Shown piece by piece: positions 44,269 to 53,837 of a stretch of 64,000 nt of DNA (positions are counted from its first letter, which is position 1; the number at the start of each line of letters is the position of its first letter). Under the pieces are notes generated by a model. The model was not told where the DNA came from. It saw only the letters and a list, made by a program, of their open reading frames with translations, and did no database searches. Origin of the DNA: JABDQA01 sp963759125. Lineage in GTDB: Bacteria > Desulfobacterota > Desulfobulbia > Desulfobulbales > Desulfocapsaceae. Where the stretch lies: the NCBI GenBank assembly GCA_963759125.1, contig CAVWXN010000003.1, forward strand, positions 25,632 through 89,631. The letters are read 5' to 3'. A program made the translations under genes and the position numbers.

Positions 44269-45369
44269 ATGATGACCGAAAATTCCGAACAGATAAAAGC
44301 GATCCGCAACAAAATCGATTCCATTGACGATAATATTCTGGAATTTTTGAAACAGAGAATCCAGTGTGCCAAGGATATCGGTAAACTAAAAGATGTGACC
44401 AAGCGGGCTAAGTGGGACCCGCTCAGAGAGAGACAGATTTATGAGCGTCTGCTGGTTTCTAATCAAGAGGTTTTTCCAGAGAAGCCTCTGCGCTCGATTT
44501 TTCATGAGATAATAACCACCTGCCGACTTTCCCAGAAGAACATTGTGGTCGCCTATCTCGGCCCGGAAGCCACCTTTACCCATCAGGCCGGGGTCAGATA
44601 TTTTGGTCACTCGGCCAGTTACAAGGCGCTCGAGTCGATCGATGAGGTGTTTGCCGAAGTTGAGAAGGGGCGCACCGCTTACGGGATTGTTCCGGTGGAA
44701 AATTCCATAGAAGGTGCTGTCTTTTCCACGCTTGACTCTTTCATGAAATACAAGGTTCAGATCTGCGGCGAGATACGTTTGGAGATAAGTCATAATCTGG
44801 TGAGTAAATCAGGAAACATTGAGGACATCCAGACAGTTGCCTCCCACTCTCAGGCGCTTGCCCAATGTCGTGAATGGTTAAGAAATAATATGCCCTCGGT
44901 GCCGACACTTCCGGTCTTCTCAACCGGCGCGGCGGCCGAGATGGCGGCCAATAACCCCAATATCGGGGCGATAGCCTCCTCATTGGCGATTAAGACCCAT
45001 CAACTTCAAGTGGCGGTTAAGGGAATCGAGGACTATCGTGGCAACACCACTCGTTTTCTGGTAATTGGCAGGAAATCACCAGAATACAGCGGCGCCGACC
45101 GGACTTCTTTGCTGATTGGCACCATGGATCGACCTGGTGCTCTCAACGAAATATTGACGGTGCTCTCCCAGGCAGAAATCAACCTTGCCAAGATCGAGTC
45201 CAGACCGATCAAGGGCAAGCACTGGCAGTATCTGTTTTTCCTCGACATGATGGGCCATATTGATGAGGATCGGATCAGAGAGGGATGTGAAAAGATAAAA
45301 ACGTTGTGTTCCTACTATGAGTGGTTGGGCTCCTACCCTCGCGGTGACCAGCAGGCAGCAGCCTATTGA
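44269..45369 (+). CDS. pheA: Chorismate mutase / prephenate dehydratase
   Basis: The 366-residue P-protein makes phenylpyruvate for phenylalanine. It has an N-terminal AroQ chorismate mutase (residues 1-90; IRNKIDSIDDNILEFLKQRI), a prephenate dehydratase domain (about 93-270; VAYLGPEATFTHQAG, NTTRFLVIG) and a C-terminal ACT domain (SLLIGTMDRPGAL, IESRPIKG) for phenylalanine feedback. A perfect TTGACA at 44174-44179 could be part of its promoter, but the -10 box is poor. It faces away from DUF39. Confidence 0.94.
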   Translation: MMTENSEQIKAIRNKIDSIDDNILEFLKQRIQCAKDIGKLKDVTKRAKWDPLRERQIYERLLVSNQEVFPEKPLRSIFHEIITTCRLSQKNIVVAYLGPEATFTHQAGVRYFGHSASYKALESIDEVFAEVEKGRTAYGIVPVENSIEGAVFSTLDSFMKYKVQICGEIRLEISHNLVSKSGNIEDIQTVASHSQALAQCREWLRNNMPSVPTLPVFSTGAAAEMAANNPNIGAIASSLAIKTHQLQVAVKGIEDYRGNTTRFLVIGRKSPEYSGADRTSLLIGTMDRPGALNEILTVLSQAEINLAKIESRPIKGKHWQYLFFLDMMGHIDEDRIREGCEKIKTLCSYYEWLGSYPRGDQQAAAY

Positions 45370-45429
45370 CAGCCAGGAGGCGTCAATCAGCCCTCCTGCG
45401 CTGCGACCATTTCTGGTTCGTTATAAAAG

Positions 45430-46443
45430 ATGATCGTTCTTGGCATTGAAACATCCTGCGACGACACGGCTGCTGCCCTGCTTGACAGTGAGGCATCGGT
45501 CCTGGCCAACGTGGTTTCCAGCCAGGACCTGATCCACCAGCGATTCGGCGGCATCGTTCCTGAGTTGGCCTCCAGGAGGCATATGGAGTCAATTACCCTG
45601 ATCGTTAAAGAATCCCTCGATCTGGCCAATCTTACTCTTGCCGACCTTGATCTGATTTCGGTAACCCGCGGACCCGGTCTGCTCGGTTCGTTACTGGTCG
45701 GTTTCTCTTACGCTAAGTCCCTTTCCTATGCCCTGGGCATTCCTTTTGTCGGGGTAGACCATATGGCCGGTCACCTGCTTTCGGTCTTTCTCGAAAATCA
45801 AGGCCCCGCTTTTCCCTATATCGCTCTGATTGTCTCAGGGGGTACTACGTCGCTTTTCAAAGTCGAAGGATACCGTCAGTTCGAACTTCTGGGAGCCACC
45901 AGAGATGACGCCGCTGGAGAATCATTCGATAAAATTGCCAGATATCTGCAACTCGGATATCCAGGAGGGCCTGTTGTTTCAAACCACGCCGATCAGGGAG
46001 ATTGTACCGCTCTTTCGCTGCCTCGTGCCTGGCTCGAGGAGGATTCTCTGGATTTCAGCTTCAGTGGCTTAAAGACCTCAACGATGAATCACTGTCATCG
46101 ACTCAAGCAACAGGGTGGGCTGGCAGAACACCAGATCAACGATACCTGCGCCTCGTTTCAACAGGCCGTCATGGACGTTCTTGTCGAAAAAACCATCAAG
46201 GCAACCCAGGTGCATGGGATCAATTCGGTTGTGCTCGGAGGCGGTGTATCGGCCAACAGATCGTTGCGATTGCAAATGGGTAAACGATGCGTAACCGAAG
46301 GCTTGAATCTTTATCTTCCCGCCGTTGAGAACTGCACTGACAACGGGGCAATGATCGCCTTCGCGGGGCTGCAGCAATTTCTCGGGGGTGACAGGGGCTC
46401 CTTTGACGACGATGTTTATTCACGGTCTCCTCTTGGCAGATGA
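45430..46443 (+). CDS. tsaD: tRNA threonylcarbamoyladenosine synthase subunit TsaD
   Basis: TsaD transfers the threonylcarbamoyl group to A37 of tRNAs reading ANN codons, with TsaB and TsaE. The 337-residue protein has IGIETSCDDTAAA-like start, the metal-binding histidines His111 and His115 (DHMAGH), and DDAAGESFDKIARYL. The family ending FLGGDRGSF-like is present. It begins a plus-strand run with DUF2062, rsmA and an alcohol dehydrogenase, spaced 2-15 bases apart. Confidence 0.95.
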   Translation: MIVLGIETSCDDTAAALLDSEASVLANVVSSQDLIHQRFGGIVPELASRRHMESITLIVKESLDLANLTLADLDLISVTRGPGLLGSLLVGFSYAKSLSYALGIPFVGVDHMAGHLLSVFLENQGPAFPYIALIVSGGTTSLFKVEGYRQFELLGATRDDAAGESFDKIARYLQLGYPGGPVVSNHADQGDCTALSLPRAWLEEDSLDFSFSGLKTSTMNHCHRLKQQGGLAEHQINDTCASFQQAVMDVLVEKTIKATQVHGINSVVLGGGVSANRSLRLQMGKRCVTEGLNLYLPAVENCTDNGAMIAFAGLQQFLGGDRGSFDDDVYSRSPLGR

Positions 46444-46449
46444 GCTGAC

Positions 46450-46944
46450 ATGAATATCTCACGGACTGGAAAATACTACTTCCTCAAACTTCTCAGGCTG
46501 CGGGGCACCCCCAAATCCATAGCCATGGGCGCAGCTATCGGTGTCTTTATTGGACTGACCCCGACCATTCCCCTCCACACCATACTTATTCTGGCACTCA
46601 CCGTCGTTTCCCGTACCTCTTTTATAGCCGGACTCATGACCAGCTTACTGGTAAGCAATCCTTTGACTTACATACCCCAGTATTATCTGGCCCTGCTGAT
46701 CGGCAATTTAGTCACACCTTTCACTTTGAACTGGGACAAGGTCAAAGCTGTTCTCGATGTGGTTCTTTCTGATGGCTCTTTTGGGGCCAGGATAAAACCG
46801 CTGCTGTCGCTGGGATATGAGTCGATAATCGTAATGATGGCTGGCGGAGTTGCCCTGGCCCTGCCGTCTGCTGTCGCCAGTTATTACCGTGCCATTTTCT
46901 TATCGTTTCCTTTCGAAGAAAACGAAGGCAGAAGCAGATACTAG
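46450..46944 (+). CDS. DUF2062 membrane protein
   Basis: This 164-residue protein has the DUF2062 pattern: RGTPKSIAMGAAIGVFIGLTPTIPLHT, then hydrophobic segments and NPLTYIPQYYLALLIG. Three to four membrane helices are visible. Function is unknown; relatives sit next to glycosyltransferases or envelope genes. It is 6 bases after tsaD and 14 bases before rsmA. Confidence 0.85.
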   Translation: MNISRTGKYYFLKLLRLRGTPKSIAMGAAIGVFIGLTPTIPLHTILILALTVVSRTSFIAGLMTSLLVSNPLTYIPQYYLALLIGNLVTPFTLNWDKVKAVLDVVLSDGSFGARIKPLLSLGYESIIVMMAGGVALALPSAVASYYRAIFLSFPFEENEGRSRY

Positions 46945-46958
46945 CCTGAACCCATCCC

Positions 46959-47825
46959 ATGACCGCCAACACCAGAGATATACTGGCCGGTTACGGCCTG
47001 GCCCCATCTAAAAAGCGAGGCCAGAATTTCCTCAAACACCGATCGACCGCTCTTCGAATCGTTGCCAAGGCTGAGTTCACCAAAGAAGACCATATCATGG
47101 AGGTAGGGGTCGGTCTCGGGGCCCTGACCCTGTGCTTGGCCGAGCAGGTTGCACAGGTTACCGGCATCGAGATAGATCGGGGAATCGTTGCCTATCTGCA
47201 ACAAACAGATAAATTGCCCGATAATGTTAATCTGTTGCATGAGGATATCCTGAAGAGCGACTTCAATTTGCTGCATCAGGAGATCGGCAAACCGCTGAAA
47301 ATCATCTCGAATCTACCCTATTCCATATCCAATCCGTTCATTTTCAAATTGATTGATAATAGAACCTTGATTGAAAGAGTGGTGATACTTTTACAAAAAG
47401 AGATGGCCCAGCGACTCACCGCAGTTCCCAGCACCAAGGAATACGGGATCCCTTCTGTGCTATTGCAGAGTTGCGCTGAGGTCAGGCAGCTGATGCAGGT
47501 TGGAGCAGCGGAGTTTCATCCCAGACCCAAAGTCGATTCTCTGCTGATTGAGATTCGTTTCGACTCCGGAAAAATTTCAGATGATCAGTTCAAAGCACTG
47601 CGCGACACCGTCAGAGCCGCTTTCAGTTCCAGGCGCAAGACTCTGAGCAACAACCTCACGGCCTCCCTGCCCAACGATCTCTGCGGTACAACCGATAAAA
47701 GTCGGAAAAGAGAGTTTGTCCTTGCCAGTCTTGAGGCGGCAGGACTCAAGCCAGATATTCGGGCCGAGAACATAACTGTCGAGCAATTCCGGCTCCTTGC
47801 CCGACAATTGCAGGATCGTATCTGA
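46959..47825 (+). CDS. rsmA: 16S rRNA dimethyladenosine transferase
   Basis: RsmA (KsgA) dimethylates A1518 and A1519 of 16S rRNA. The 288-residue protein starts with YGLAPSKKRGQNFLKHRS and has the SAM motif MEVGVGLGALTLCLAEQ, the catalytic NLPYSISNPF motif, and the C-terminal helical domain RRKTLSNNL. Each key motif is intact. It overlaps the co-transcribed run of tsaD and DUF2062. Confidence 0.95.
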   Translation: MTANTRDILAGYGLAPSKKRGQNFLKHRSTALRIVAKAEFTKEDHIMEVGVGLGALTLCLAEQVAQVTGIEIDRGIVAYLQQTDKLPDNVNLLHEDILKSDFNLLHQEIGKPLKIISNLPYSISNPFIFKLIDNRTLIERVVILLQKEMAQRLTAVPSTKEYGIPSVLLQSCAEVRQLMQVGAAEFHPRPKVDSLLIEIRFDSGKISDDQFKALRDTVRAAFSSRRKTLSNNLTASLPNDLCGTTDKSRKREFVLASLEAAGLKPDIRAENITVEQFRLLARQLQDRI

Positions 47826-47827
47826 TT

Positions 47828-48997
47828 GTGGAAAATTTCGTTTACAATCATCCTGTAAAGATAATTTTCGGAGACGATGTGCTGGACCATCTGGGCCGCG
47901 AACTTTCTATCCTGGGCAGCCATGTTCTGTTTGTCTACGGACAGGCAGCCATTAAGAAGACAGGTCTTTACGGGCGTATAACAGGGATTCTTGAAAACTC
48001 CGGGATCTGCTATACCGAATTTGGAGGAATACGCCCGAATCCCCTCCTGTCCAAAGTCCGAGAGGGCATCACGGTGGCCCGGGAAGCGGGCTGTGAGGCG
48101 ATATTGGCCGTAGGCGGCGGCTCGGTAATTGATTCCGGCAAAGCGATCAGTGCAGGCGTTTTGGTGGAGCACGATATCTGGAAATTCTTCACTGGTAAAA
48201 AAACCGTCGCCCAAGCCTTGCCGTTGCTTAGCATCCCAACGGTAGCCGGCTCCGGATCAGAGATCAATCATGGCATGGTCCTGACCAATGATGAGCTAAA
48301 ACTCAAATTCGGTTTTGCCCATCGCCACCTTTACCCTCGGGTCTGTATCGCCGATCCTTCCCTGACTTGCAGCGTGACGGCAGAGCAGACGGGTTACGGC
48401 TGTGTTGATGCCTTGTGCCATAGCCTTGAACCATATCTGACCACCCGGGCAGCCGAAATAGAATTTCAGAAGAGATATCTGGAAAATTGCTCTAAAACCA
48501 TCATCCAGGCTGCCAGATGCTGCATTGATTCACCAGATTCCTACGATCATCGCGCCTCTATGCTTTGGAGTTCGATGATGGCTATGTCGCCTCTATCCAC
48601 GGCGGGAATTGGTCGTATTCATCACTCTCTCCACGTCCTCGAGCATGGCTTGTCGGCACTCCACAATATTCCCCACGGTGCTGGTTTGGCAGCGCTGCTG
48701 ACCGGTTGGCTCAACTACCACCTGGGCCAGTGGGGCAGCCAGATCTCAGGGTGGGGAGAAGAGGTGCTTGGGATTGCAGGAGATTCCTTACCACAAAAAG
48801 CGGAAGCAACCATTGAGTCGCTCAACCGTGTGCTGATCTCTCTGGGGTGTCCAACCTGCCTCGACGATCTCGGGTTGACAGAGAAAGACATTGGCCCCAT
48901 TGCGGCGCATGCTCGAGAGCAATTAAGGGTCCGAAGAATTCCGGGAGTCGACGAGCACACTTCGCTGACTGTTCTGCGGAACTCTTTTAAATCATGA
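47828..48997 (+). CDS. Iron-containing alcohol dehydrogenase
   Basis: This 389-residue type III alcohol dehydrogenase starts at a GTG two bases after rsmA. It has the NAD-binding GGGSVIDSGKAIS motif, the PTVAGSGSEIN segment, and metal-ligand positions in DALCHSLE and HHSLHVLEHGLSALHNIPHGAG. The substrate could be butanol-like or another alcohol/aldehyde and cannot be fixed from sequence. It converges with the mmgE/prpD gene. Confidence 0.87.
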   Translation: MENFVYNHPVKIIFGDDVLDHLGRELSILGSHVLFVYGQAAIKKTGLYGRITGILENSGICYTEFGGIRPNPLLSKVREGITVAREAGCEAILAVGGGSVIDSGKAISAGVLVEHDIWKFFTGKKTVAQALPLLSIPTVAGSGSEINHGMVLTNDELKLKFGFAHRHLYPRVCIADPSLTCSVTAEQTGYGCVDALCHSLEPYLTTRAAEIEFQKRYLENCSKTIIQAARCCIDSPDSYDHRASMLWSSMMAMSPLSTAGIGRIHHSLHVLEHGLSALHNIPHGAGLAALLTGWLNYHLGQWGSQISGWGEEVLGIAGDSLPQKAEATIESLNRVLISLGCPTCLDDLGLTEKDIGPIAAHAREQLRVRRIPGVDEHTSLTVLRNSFKS

Positions 48998-49017
48998 TAA
49001 TCCCGCGGTAATTTTTT

Positions 49018-50414
49018 TCAGACAACACGCATCTCATCGACAAGTTCTGTAACATCTTCAAGCTGATCCACGTTTCTCACCAGAGTGATTATCCTCCGGC
49101 ACTGAGAGAGAGGCAACACCTCGGCTGCCAGTGAAGTGAACTTATCGATCACCTCATCCCAACTCAGCGGGTTTTCCGGATCCCCCTTAGGATGCTCGAG
49201 CCGGTGCTCGAAATTTCTTCCGTCTGTCGTCTGGACGACGACCCTGGCTGGCCATTTTCTCGGGAAATCTCTGTTCAGTTCAGGGTCTCGCAGGCAGCGG
49301 ATTTTTTTCATGCATTCCCTGATTTCCGGATCATTAATTTCATTCATCTGGTAACGGTCGAGGAAGGCATCCTTGCGGAGAATGGCAAGTGCAGCACCGA
49401 ACGGCATGGAGAACTGGGCGTCAACGACGGACTTCGGATCCAGTCTTCTGTTCAACCGGCTCCGCCACAAGGTCAAAACCGGCATCCAGTATGGCTATAT
49501 CGACCCGCTCGATCTCTTCACCGCGCAGTCCTTGTGATTCCATCAGTTCCATGATGCAGTCGATCGGTCCCTGTTTGTAACGGCAGCAGGCATGCGGCTT
49601 AATCGAACTATTCATGACTTCCCAGGGTGCACTCCAGTTTTTTAGTACAGCCTCCGGGTCAGACTCTCGAGAGTAGCCATGCAGAAAACCGAATTTGCCC
49701 TCAATAATCGTGGCCGGGCCGGTGAAACCTTCCTTGGCAAGCTCGGCAGCCAGCACTCCGCTGTGCGCTGCCCAGCCGGCATGAAAGCGTTTGGTGAAGG
49801 CGCCATCGGCCAGAAACTCAAGTGATCCTGCTGCCTGGCTTCCGGCAATACCCAAGGCGTGCGTCATTTCATGGGCCGCCAGCTTCATAATTTTTGCCGA
49901 GGCAGCTGCTGCCCCGAAGACACCGCAGGTGCCGGTGGGGTGAAACCCCTGACGATAATGGGCCGCGGGCTGCAGGGCAATACCAAGTTTTACCATCAGT
50001 TCGTAGCCGATCACGATTGCGGTGAGCAGTTCCGCGCCGCTGCAGCGGAAGTCCGTAGCCGGTAGACAGCGCAGCCGGGATAACGGCGACTGCCGGATGG
50101 AGTGATCCGCTGTTGACGACATCGTCAAGTTCCAGCGAATGGGCGGCCGTGCCAACAGCCAGCGCTGCAAAGGATGGTTCACTTAACCGGGCGGTGCCGA
50201 TAATTGGTACCTGCCCCTGGACAGATTTTTTTCGCTCGGCAAGTTGCAGAACGGGAATGGTCGATTCGGTCAAGGTTCCGCGAATGGCACAGCCCAGGAA
50301 GTCGAGGAGCAGATACCTGGTTCTGTCGACAACCTCTTCAGGCAAATCGGCAAAGCGGGTTTGAGCACATGAAGCACTCACCTTTCTAGTCAGATTTTCG
50401 AGGGCAATTGCCAT
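49018..50414 (-). CDS. MmgE/PrpD family protein, two frameshifts
   Basis: Three frames together make one MmgE/PrpD protein of about 465 residues. First: DLPEEVVDRTRYLLLDFLGCAIRG and LELDDVVNSGSLHPAVAVIPAAL. Second: FRCSGAELLTAIVIGYELMVKLG, YRQGFHPTGTCGVFGAAAAS and KPHACCRYKQGPIDC. Third: LDPKSVVDAQFSMPFGAAL. Deleting one G near 50060 and one A near 49448 joins them. Family members include 2-methylcitrate dehydratase and cis-aconitate decarboxylase. As the last gene of the gntR-frdCAB operon it probably acts on a related di- or tricarboxylate. Confidence 0.8.
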
Positions 50415-50448
50415 TACTCACCTCTGAAGTCAGTTGGTTGGTAACGCG

Positions 50449-51165
50449 TTATTCCAGCACAAATCCCTTTTTTGCCAGAGCAATGAAATGGGCCACATCG
50501 ATTTCTTTGGGACAGACGTGAGAACAGGCCTTGGAGGTGTGACAACGATATACCCCCTGATCACTGTAAATCGTCTTCAGACGCTGCTTTTTTTCCTGCT
50601 CCCTGGAGTCGAGTACCCGCACAATAGTGGCCAGCATCGCATTTGGTCCAAGGAAGGTTCGGTGGCTGCTGATACATGCAGAAGCACAGCAGAAGCAGTT
50701 TATACATCTGGTGGCATCAACATAGTGCTCTAGCTGATCGGGATTTATCTGGTGCTCCTCTCCGTCTTTTCCAGGTGGCAGCGGCTCAATAATATATGGT
50801 TTGACCCTGTTGACCCTTTCGTAGGCCTCATCCGAATCGATTACCAGATCGCGTACAACCGGAGCGACCTGGAGCGGTTCCAGAGTGAAACTTGTGGTGC
50901 CAAACATCTCCACACCGTTCTCGACCAGCAGCTCACAGGCCAGCATCGGTCTGCCATTGATGCGCATGGAACAGGTACCACATTGCCCATGTTCGCAGGA
51001 AGAATTCCAGGTAAGGGTGGGATCCTGTTCGTCGTTAATCATTCTCAGAAGATCGACAAAGCGCATGATAGGTCCGGCCTGCACTTGGTAGGTCTGGTAC
51101 CGGGGTTTGCCGTCCTCGGAATTGGTGCGTTGTATTCTCAGGGTCAAATCGTAAAGCTTAGACAT
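50449..51165 (-). CDS. frdB: Fumarate reductase/succinate dehydrogenase iron-sulfur subunit (second set)
   Basis: The start at 51165 (MSKLYDLTLRIQRTN) is preferred over one 33 bases earlier that overlaps frdA. The product is 238 residues. Cluster ligands are CEHGQCGTCSMRING with a later MLAC ([2Fe-2S]), CINCFCCASAC, and CSHVCPKEID. The order of genes and the single long anchor upstream differ from the sdhCAB set at 21.5 kb. It passes electrons between FrdA and the membrane anchor. Confidence 0.9.
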   Translation of the reverse strand: MSKLYDLTLRIQRTNSEDGKPRYQTYQVQAGPIMRFVDLLRMINDEQDPTLTWNSSCEHGQCGTCSMRINGRPMLACELLVENGVEMFGTTSFTLEPLQVAPVVRDLVIDSDEAYERVNRVKPYIIEPLPPGKDGEEHQINPDQLEHYVDATRCINCFCCASACISSHRTFLGPNAMLATIVRVLDSREQEKKQRLKTIYSDQGVYRCHTSKACSHVCPKEIDVAHFIALAKKGFVLE

Positions 51166-51194
51166 AATGTCACCGTGGATCGTATTCGCTTGGG

Positions 51195-52985
51195 TCAATA
51201 GCTGCGCTCAATGAAATCGAATTTTTCACTGTGTTCGCCTCCCGCTTCAAACAGGCTCATATCGATCTCCCGTCTGGATAGATGACAGTCACCGTTGTCA
51301 TCGATATCAACAAGACTGTGATGATTAAACTCATCGAGTCGTACGCTGAAATCGTCTCTGAAATGAGCGCCACGAGATTCTTTGCGATAGCGCGCAGCGT
51401 AACAGATTGACTTGGCGACAAGCAGCAGATTGTCAAGTTCCCAGCGCTGCAGTAATTCTTGGTTCATCGCCAGGTGACTGTTGGAAATTGAGGTATGGAG
51501 GGCGAGATCGTTAATATCCTCGATCGTCTCAATCGCTTTGGAAATTGAATCTTCGGTCCTGAACACGCTTACCTGTTCGGTCATGACAGTGCGCAGCCTG
51601 GACCGCAGTGTGCCGATACTCTCTTTGCCCCTGCTGTCCAAATAGCCGGAAAACCTGGAGTGATAGCTTTGCGAATTGAGGTCATGGTGCGCCTCCGGCA
51701 TGGTTTTAAGGTAGTCGACCACCTTGTTGCCGACGAGACTTCCCATGGTGATCAGTTCCAGAATGGAGTTGGTTCCCAACCGATTAAAACCGTGAAAACT
51801 TGCTGCCGCACATTCTCCTGCAGCGTATAATCCGGCAATGATCCCACGGTTTTTGTCTTCCACTTCGCCCCAGGCGTTGGTCGGAATGCCCCCCATATGG
51901 TAGTGGTTGCTGGGCCGCACCGGACAGAGATCTGTTTTGGTATCCAGGTTGACGTAGCGCTTGAAAAAACTCGATACCTCCGGTATCTGCTTTTCATGAA
52001 CCTCATCCGGCAGGTGAGTGAGGTCGATCCAGACATGGGCGATATTATGATCGGGATTGACAATTCCCCTGCCCCCTCTAATTTCGGATTCAATAGCTCT
52101 GGCAACCAGGTCGCGTGGGGCAAGCTCCTTCATTTTAGGAGCATACTCGACCATAAACGGTTCAAGGTCCCTGTTTCTCAGAATCCCTCCCACCGAACGC
52201 AGTGTTTCACTGGCCAGAATACCCGGCCCGACAATTCCGGTGGGATGAAACTGGACTGCTTCCGGATCCATTACCGGTAGACCGCTCTGCAGCACGAGGG
52301 CCAGGCCGTCCCCGGTATTCTGCCGGCAGTTGGTGGTTACTCGATAGACCTGACCGCTGCCGCCGGTGGCGATAACGGTGGCTTTGGCGAGGATTTTTAT
52401 GAAAGCTCCTTCTTTCTGCTTGAGCGCGATTACCCCATGGCATTGTTTGTTTTCGATCAGTAGTTCAATACCGATGGTTTGATTGAGAAAGCGTATCCCT
52501 TTTTTCAGCGTTTCCCCCCAACTGGTATCCATGATTCCTTTACCGGTTCGGTCCGCCTCAAACACCGCACGATATACAGAGGATTCGCCAAAATTTCTGG
52601 TATGCCCACCGAAGGTCCTCTTGCTCAATCTACCGTCTCTGTTCCTGGAAAAGTGCATCCCTCGATTCTCAAGCCAGAGAATCTGCTCCCAGGCAGACTC
52701 ACAAATGGTTTTGACAACATTCTGGTCTGCGGTGCAGTCGGACCCCTTCCAGGTGTCGAACATGTGGTAGATGGTCGCATCGAGTGGATCCTTGGGGTCC
52801 ACCGCGGCCAGCCCACCCTGGGCCGTAGAAGTGTGTGATTTTTGCGGGTGGGTTACCTTGGTAATGGAGATGATACTCGTGTCCGGGCGCTTTTCAAATA
52901 TTTCAGCGGCACATCTCAGAGCGGCACCGCCAGCGCCAATGATCAGAACATCGCAGCGCAGGGTTGAGTCTATTTCATTTTTCAT
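51195..52985 (-). CDS. frdA: Fumarate reductase/succinate dehydrogenase flavoprotein subunit (second set)
   Basis: The ATG at 52985 has a CGGAG ribosome-binding site; an upstream frame start adds unconserved residues. The 596-residue protein has the FAD motif LIIGAGGAALRCAAEI, the FAD-linking His in KSHTSTAQGGLAAV, HPTGIVGPG at the substrate site, and NHYHMGGIPTNAWGEV. The sequence differs clearly from SdhA at 22251. It is of the E. coli SdhA/FrdA type. The true substrate may be a substituted succinate, given the mmgE/prpD gene in the same operon. Confidence 0.92.
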   Translation of the reverse strand: MKNEIDSTLRCDVLIIGAGGAALRCAAEIFEKRPDTSIISITKVTHPQKSHTSTAQGGLAAVDPKDPLDATIYHMFDTWKGSDCTADQNVVKTICESAWEQILWLENRGMHFSRNRDGRLSKRTFGGHTRNFGESSVYRAVFEADRTGKGIMDTSWGETLKKGIRFLNQTIGIELLIENKQCHGVIALKQKEGAFIKILAKATVIATGGSGQVYRVTTNCRQNTGDGLALVLQSGLPVMDPEAVQFHPTGIVGPGILASETLRSVGGILRNRDLEPFMVEYAPKMKELAPRDLVARAIESEIRGGRGIVNPDHNIAHVWIDLTHLPDEVHEKQIPEVSSFFKRYVNLDTKTDLCPVRPSNHYHMGGIPTNAWGEVEDKNRGIIAGLYAAGECAAASFHGFNRLGTNSILELITMGSLVGNKVVDYLKTMPEAHHDLNSQSYHSRFSGYLDSRGKESIGTLRSRLRTVMTEQVSVFRTEDSISKAIETIEDINDLALHTSISNSHLAMNQELLQRWELDNLLLVAKSICYAARYRKESRGAHFRDDFSVRLDEFNHHSLVDIDDNGDCHLSRREIDMSLFEAGGEHSEKFDFIERSY

Positions 52986-52998
52986 CAGTAACTCCGAT

Positions 52999-53802
52999 TT
53001 AGAGTGATCCCGCCAGACCGGTTCCCTGCAGACCAAATAAAACCAGGGTGACGATCACCACCGCCAAAGCTATCTTTATGGTGCGCTGGTCTATCAGGTA
53101 ATCTTTCAAGACCCCGATCAATCCATAGCCACCATGGTAAAGGATACAGACAAGCAGACTTGTATCGAGGGCGACAATCAAAGGCTGATTGAGCCGCTCC
53201 GTAATTACCTGTACATCGCGGCCGACCGTTGGGTTGAGGTGCATGAACAGCATATGAGCAGGAACTAAGACAAATAAAAATGCTCCGCTTAAGCGTTGCA
53301 GTTTCCAGAATAGAGAACCGTTGACCCTGCTGATTTTCTGCCAGACGGGACAGGTCACAATCAGACTGAGGACCAGGGCGGTGAGCCAGAAAAAGAGCGG
53401 GCTGACTTCCTGGTTGCCGAGGAACATCAGATAGCCGAGCAGCAGCATATAGACAATAGACAGAGTCGCCATCCAGCCAAGAAGTTTTTCGTCATGGCGA
53501 GTGGTGAATAGCTCGTAGACCAGCAATCGGCCCCCATTCAAACAATGAAATATCACCGGTATCGCCAGCAGCCATTCGAGAAACATGAAAAACGGCCCGC
53601 TGAACATTGCAGCTTTTTGAGTAAAAATTTCCGGATCGGACAGCGTGGACAAGGTGTTGATGTGAAGAAGCACATACGCCAGCAGAAGGAGTCCCGTCAA
53701 TCTATGGGACCAGCCGATAATATAGCTGCCTCCTCTGTTCTGCCTCAAACCTTGCAGATTACGAAAATCGAGGCTGAAGAGGTAGTTTTTGAAATTAGTC
53801 AT
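52999..53802 (-). CDS. frdC: Succinate dehydrogenase/fumarate reductase cytochrome b anchor (second set)
   Basis: I start this at 53802 (MTNFKNYLFSLDFRN), after an AAGGTG site; an earlier ATG at 53826 is possible. The 267-residue protein has five or six membrane helices and histidines suited to heme b (YIIGWSHRLTGLLLL, LLHINTL, FHCLNGGRLLVYE). It resembles the SdhC/SdhD-like anchor combined in one chain. It follows gntR by a short gap and precedes frdA. Confidence 0.83.
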   Translation of the reverse strand: MTNFKNYLFSLDFRNLQGLRQNRGGSYIIGWSHRLTGLLLLAYVLLHINTLSTLSDPEIFTQKAAMFSGPFFMFLEWLLAIPVIFHCLNGGRLLVYELFTTRHDEKLLGWMATLSIVYMLLLGYLMFLGNQEVSPLFFWLTALVLSLIVTCPVWQKISRVNGSLFWKLQRLSGAFLFVLVPAHMLFMHLNPTVGRDVQVITERLNQPLIVALDTSLLVCILYHGGYGLIGVLKDYLIDQRTIKIALAVVIVTLVLFGLQGTGLAGSL

Positions 53803-53837
53803 CTTGACACCTTGGGGCCGTTTCATGATGGGAATGA

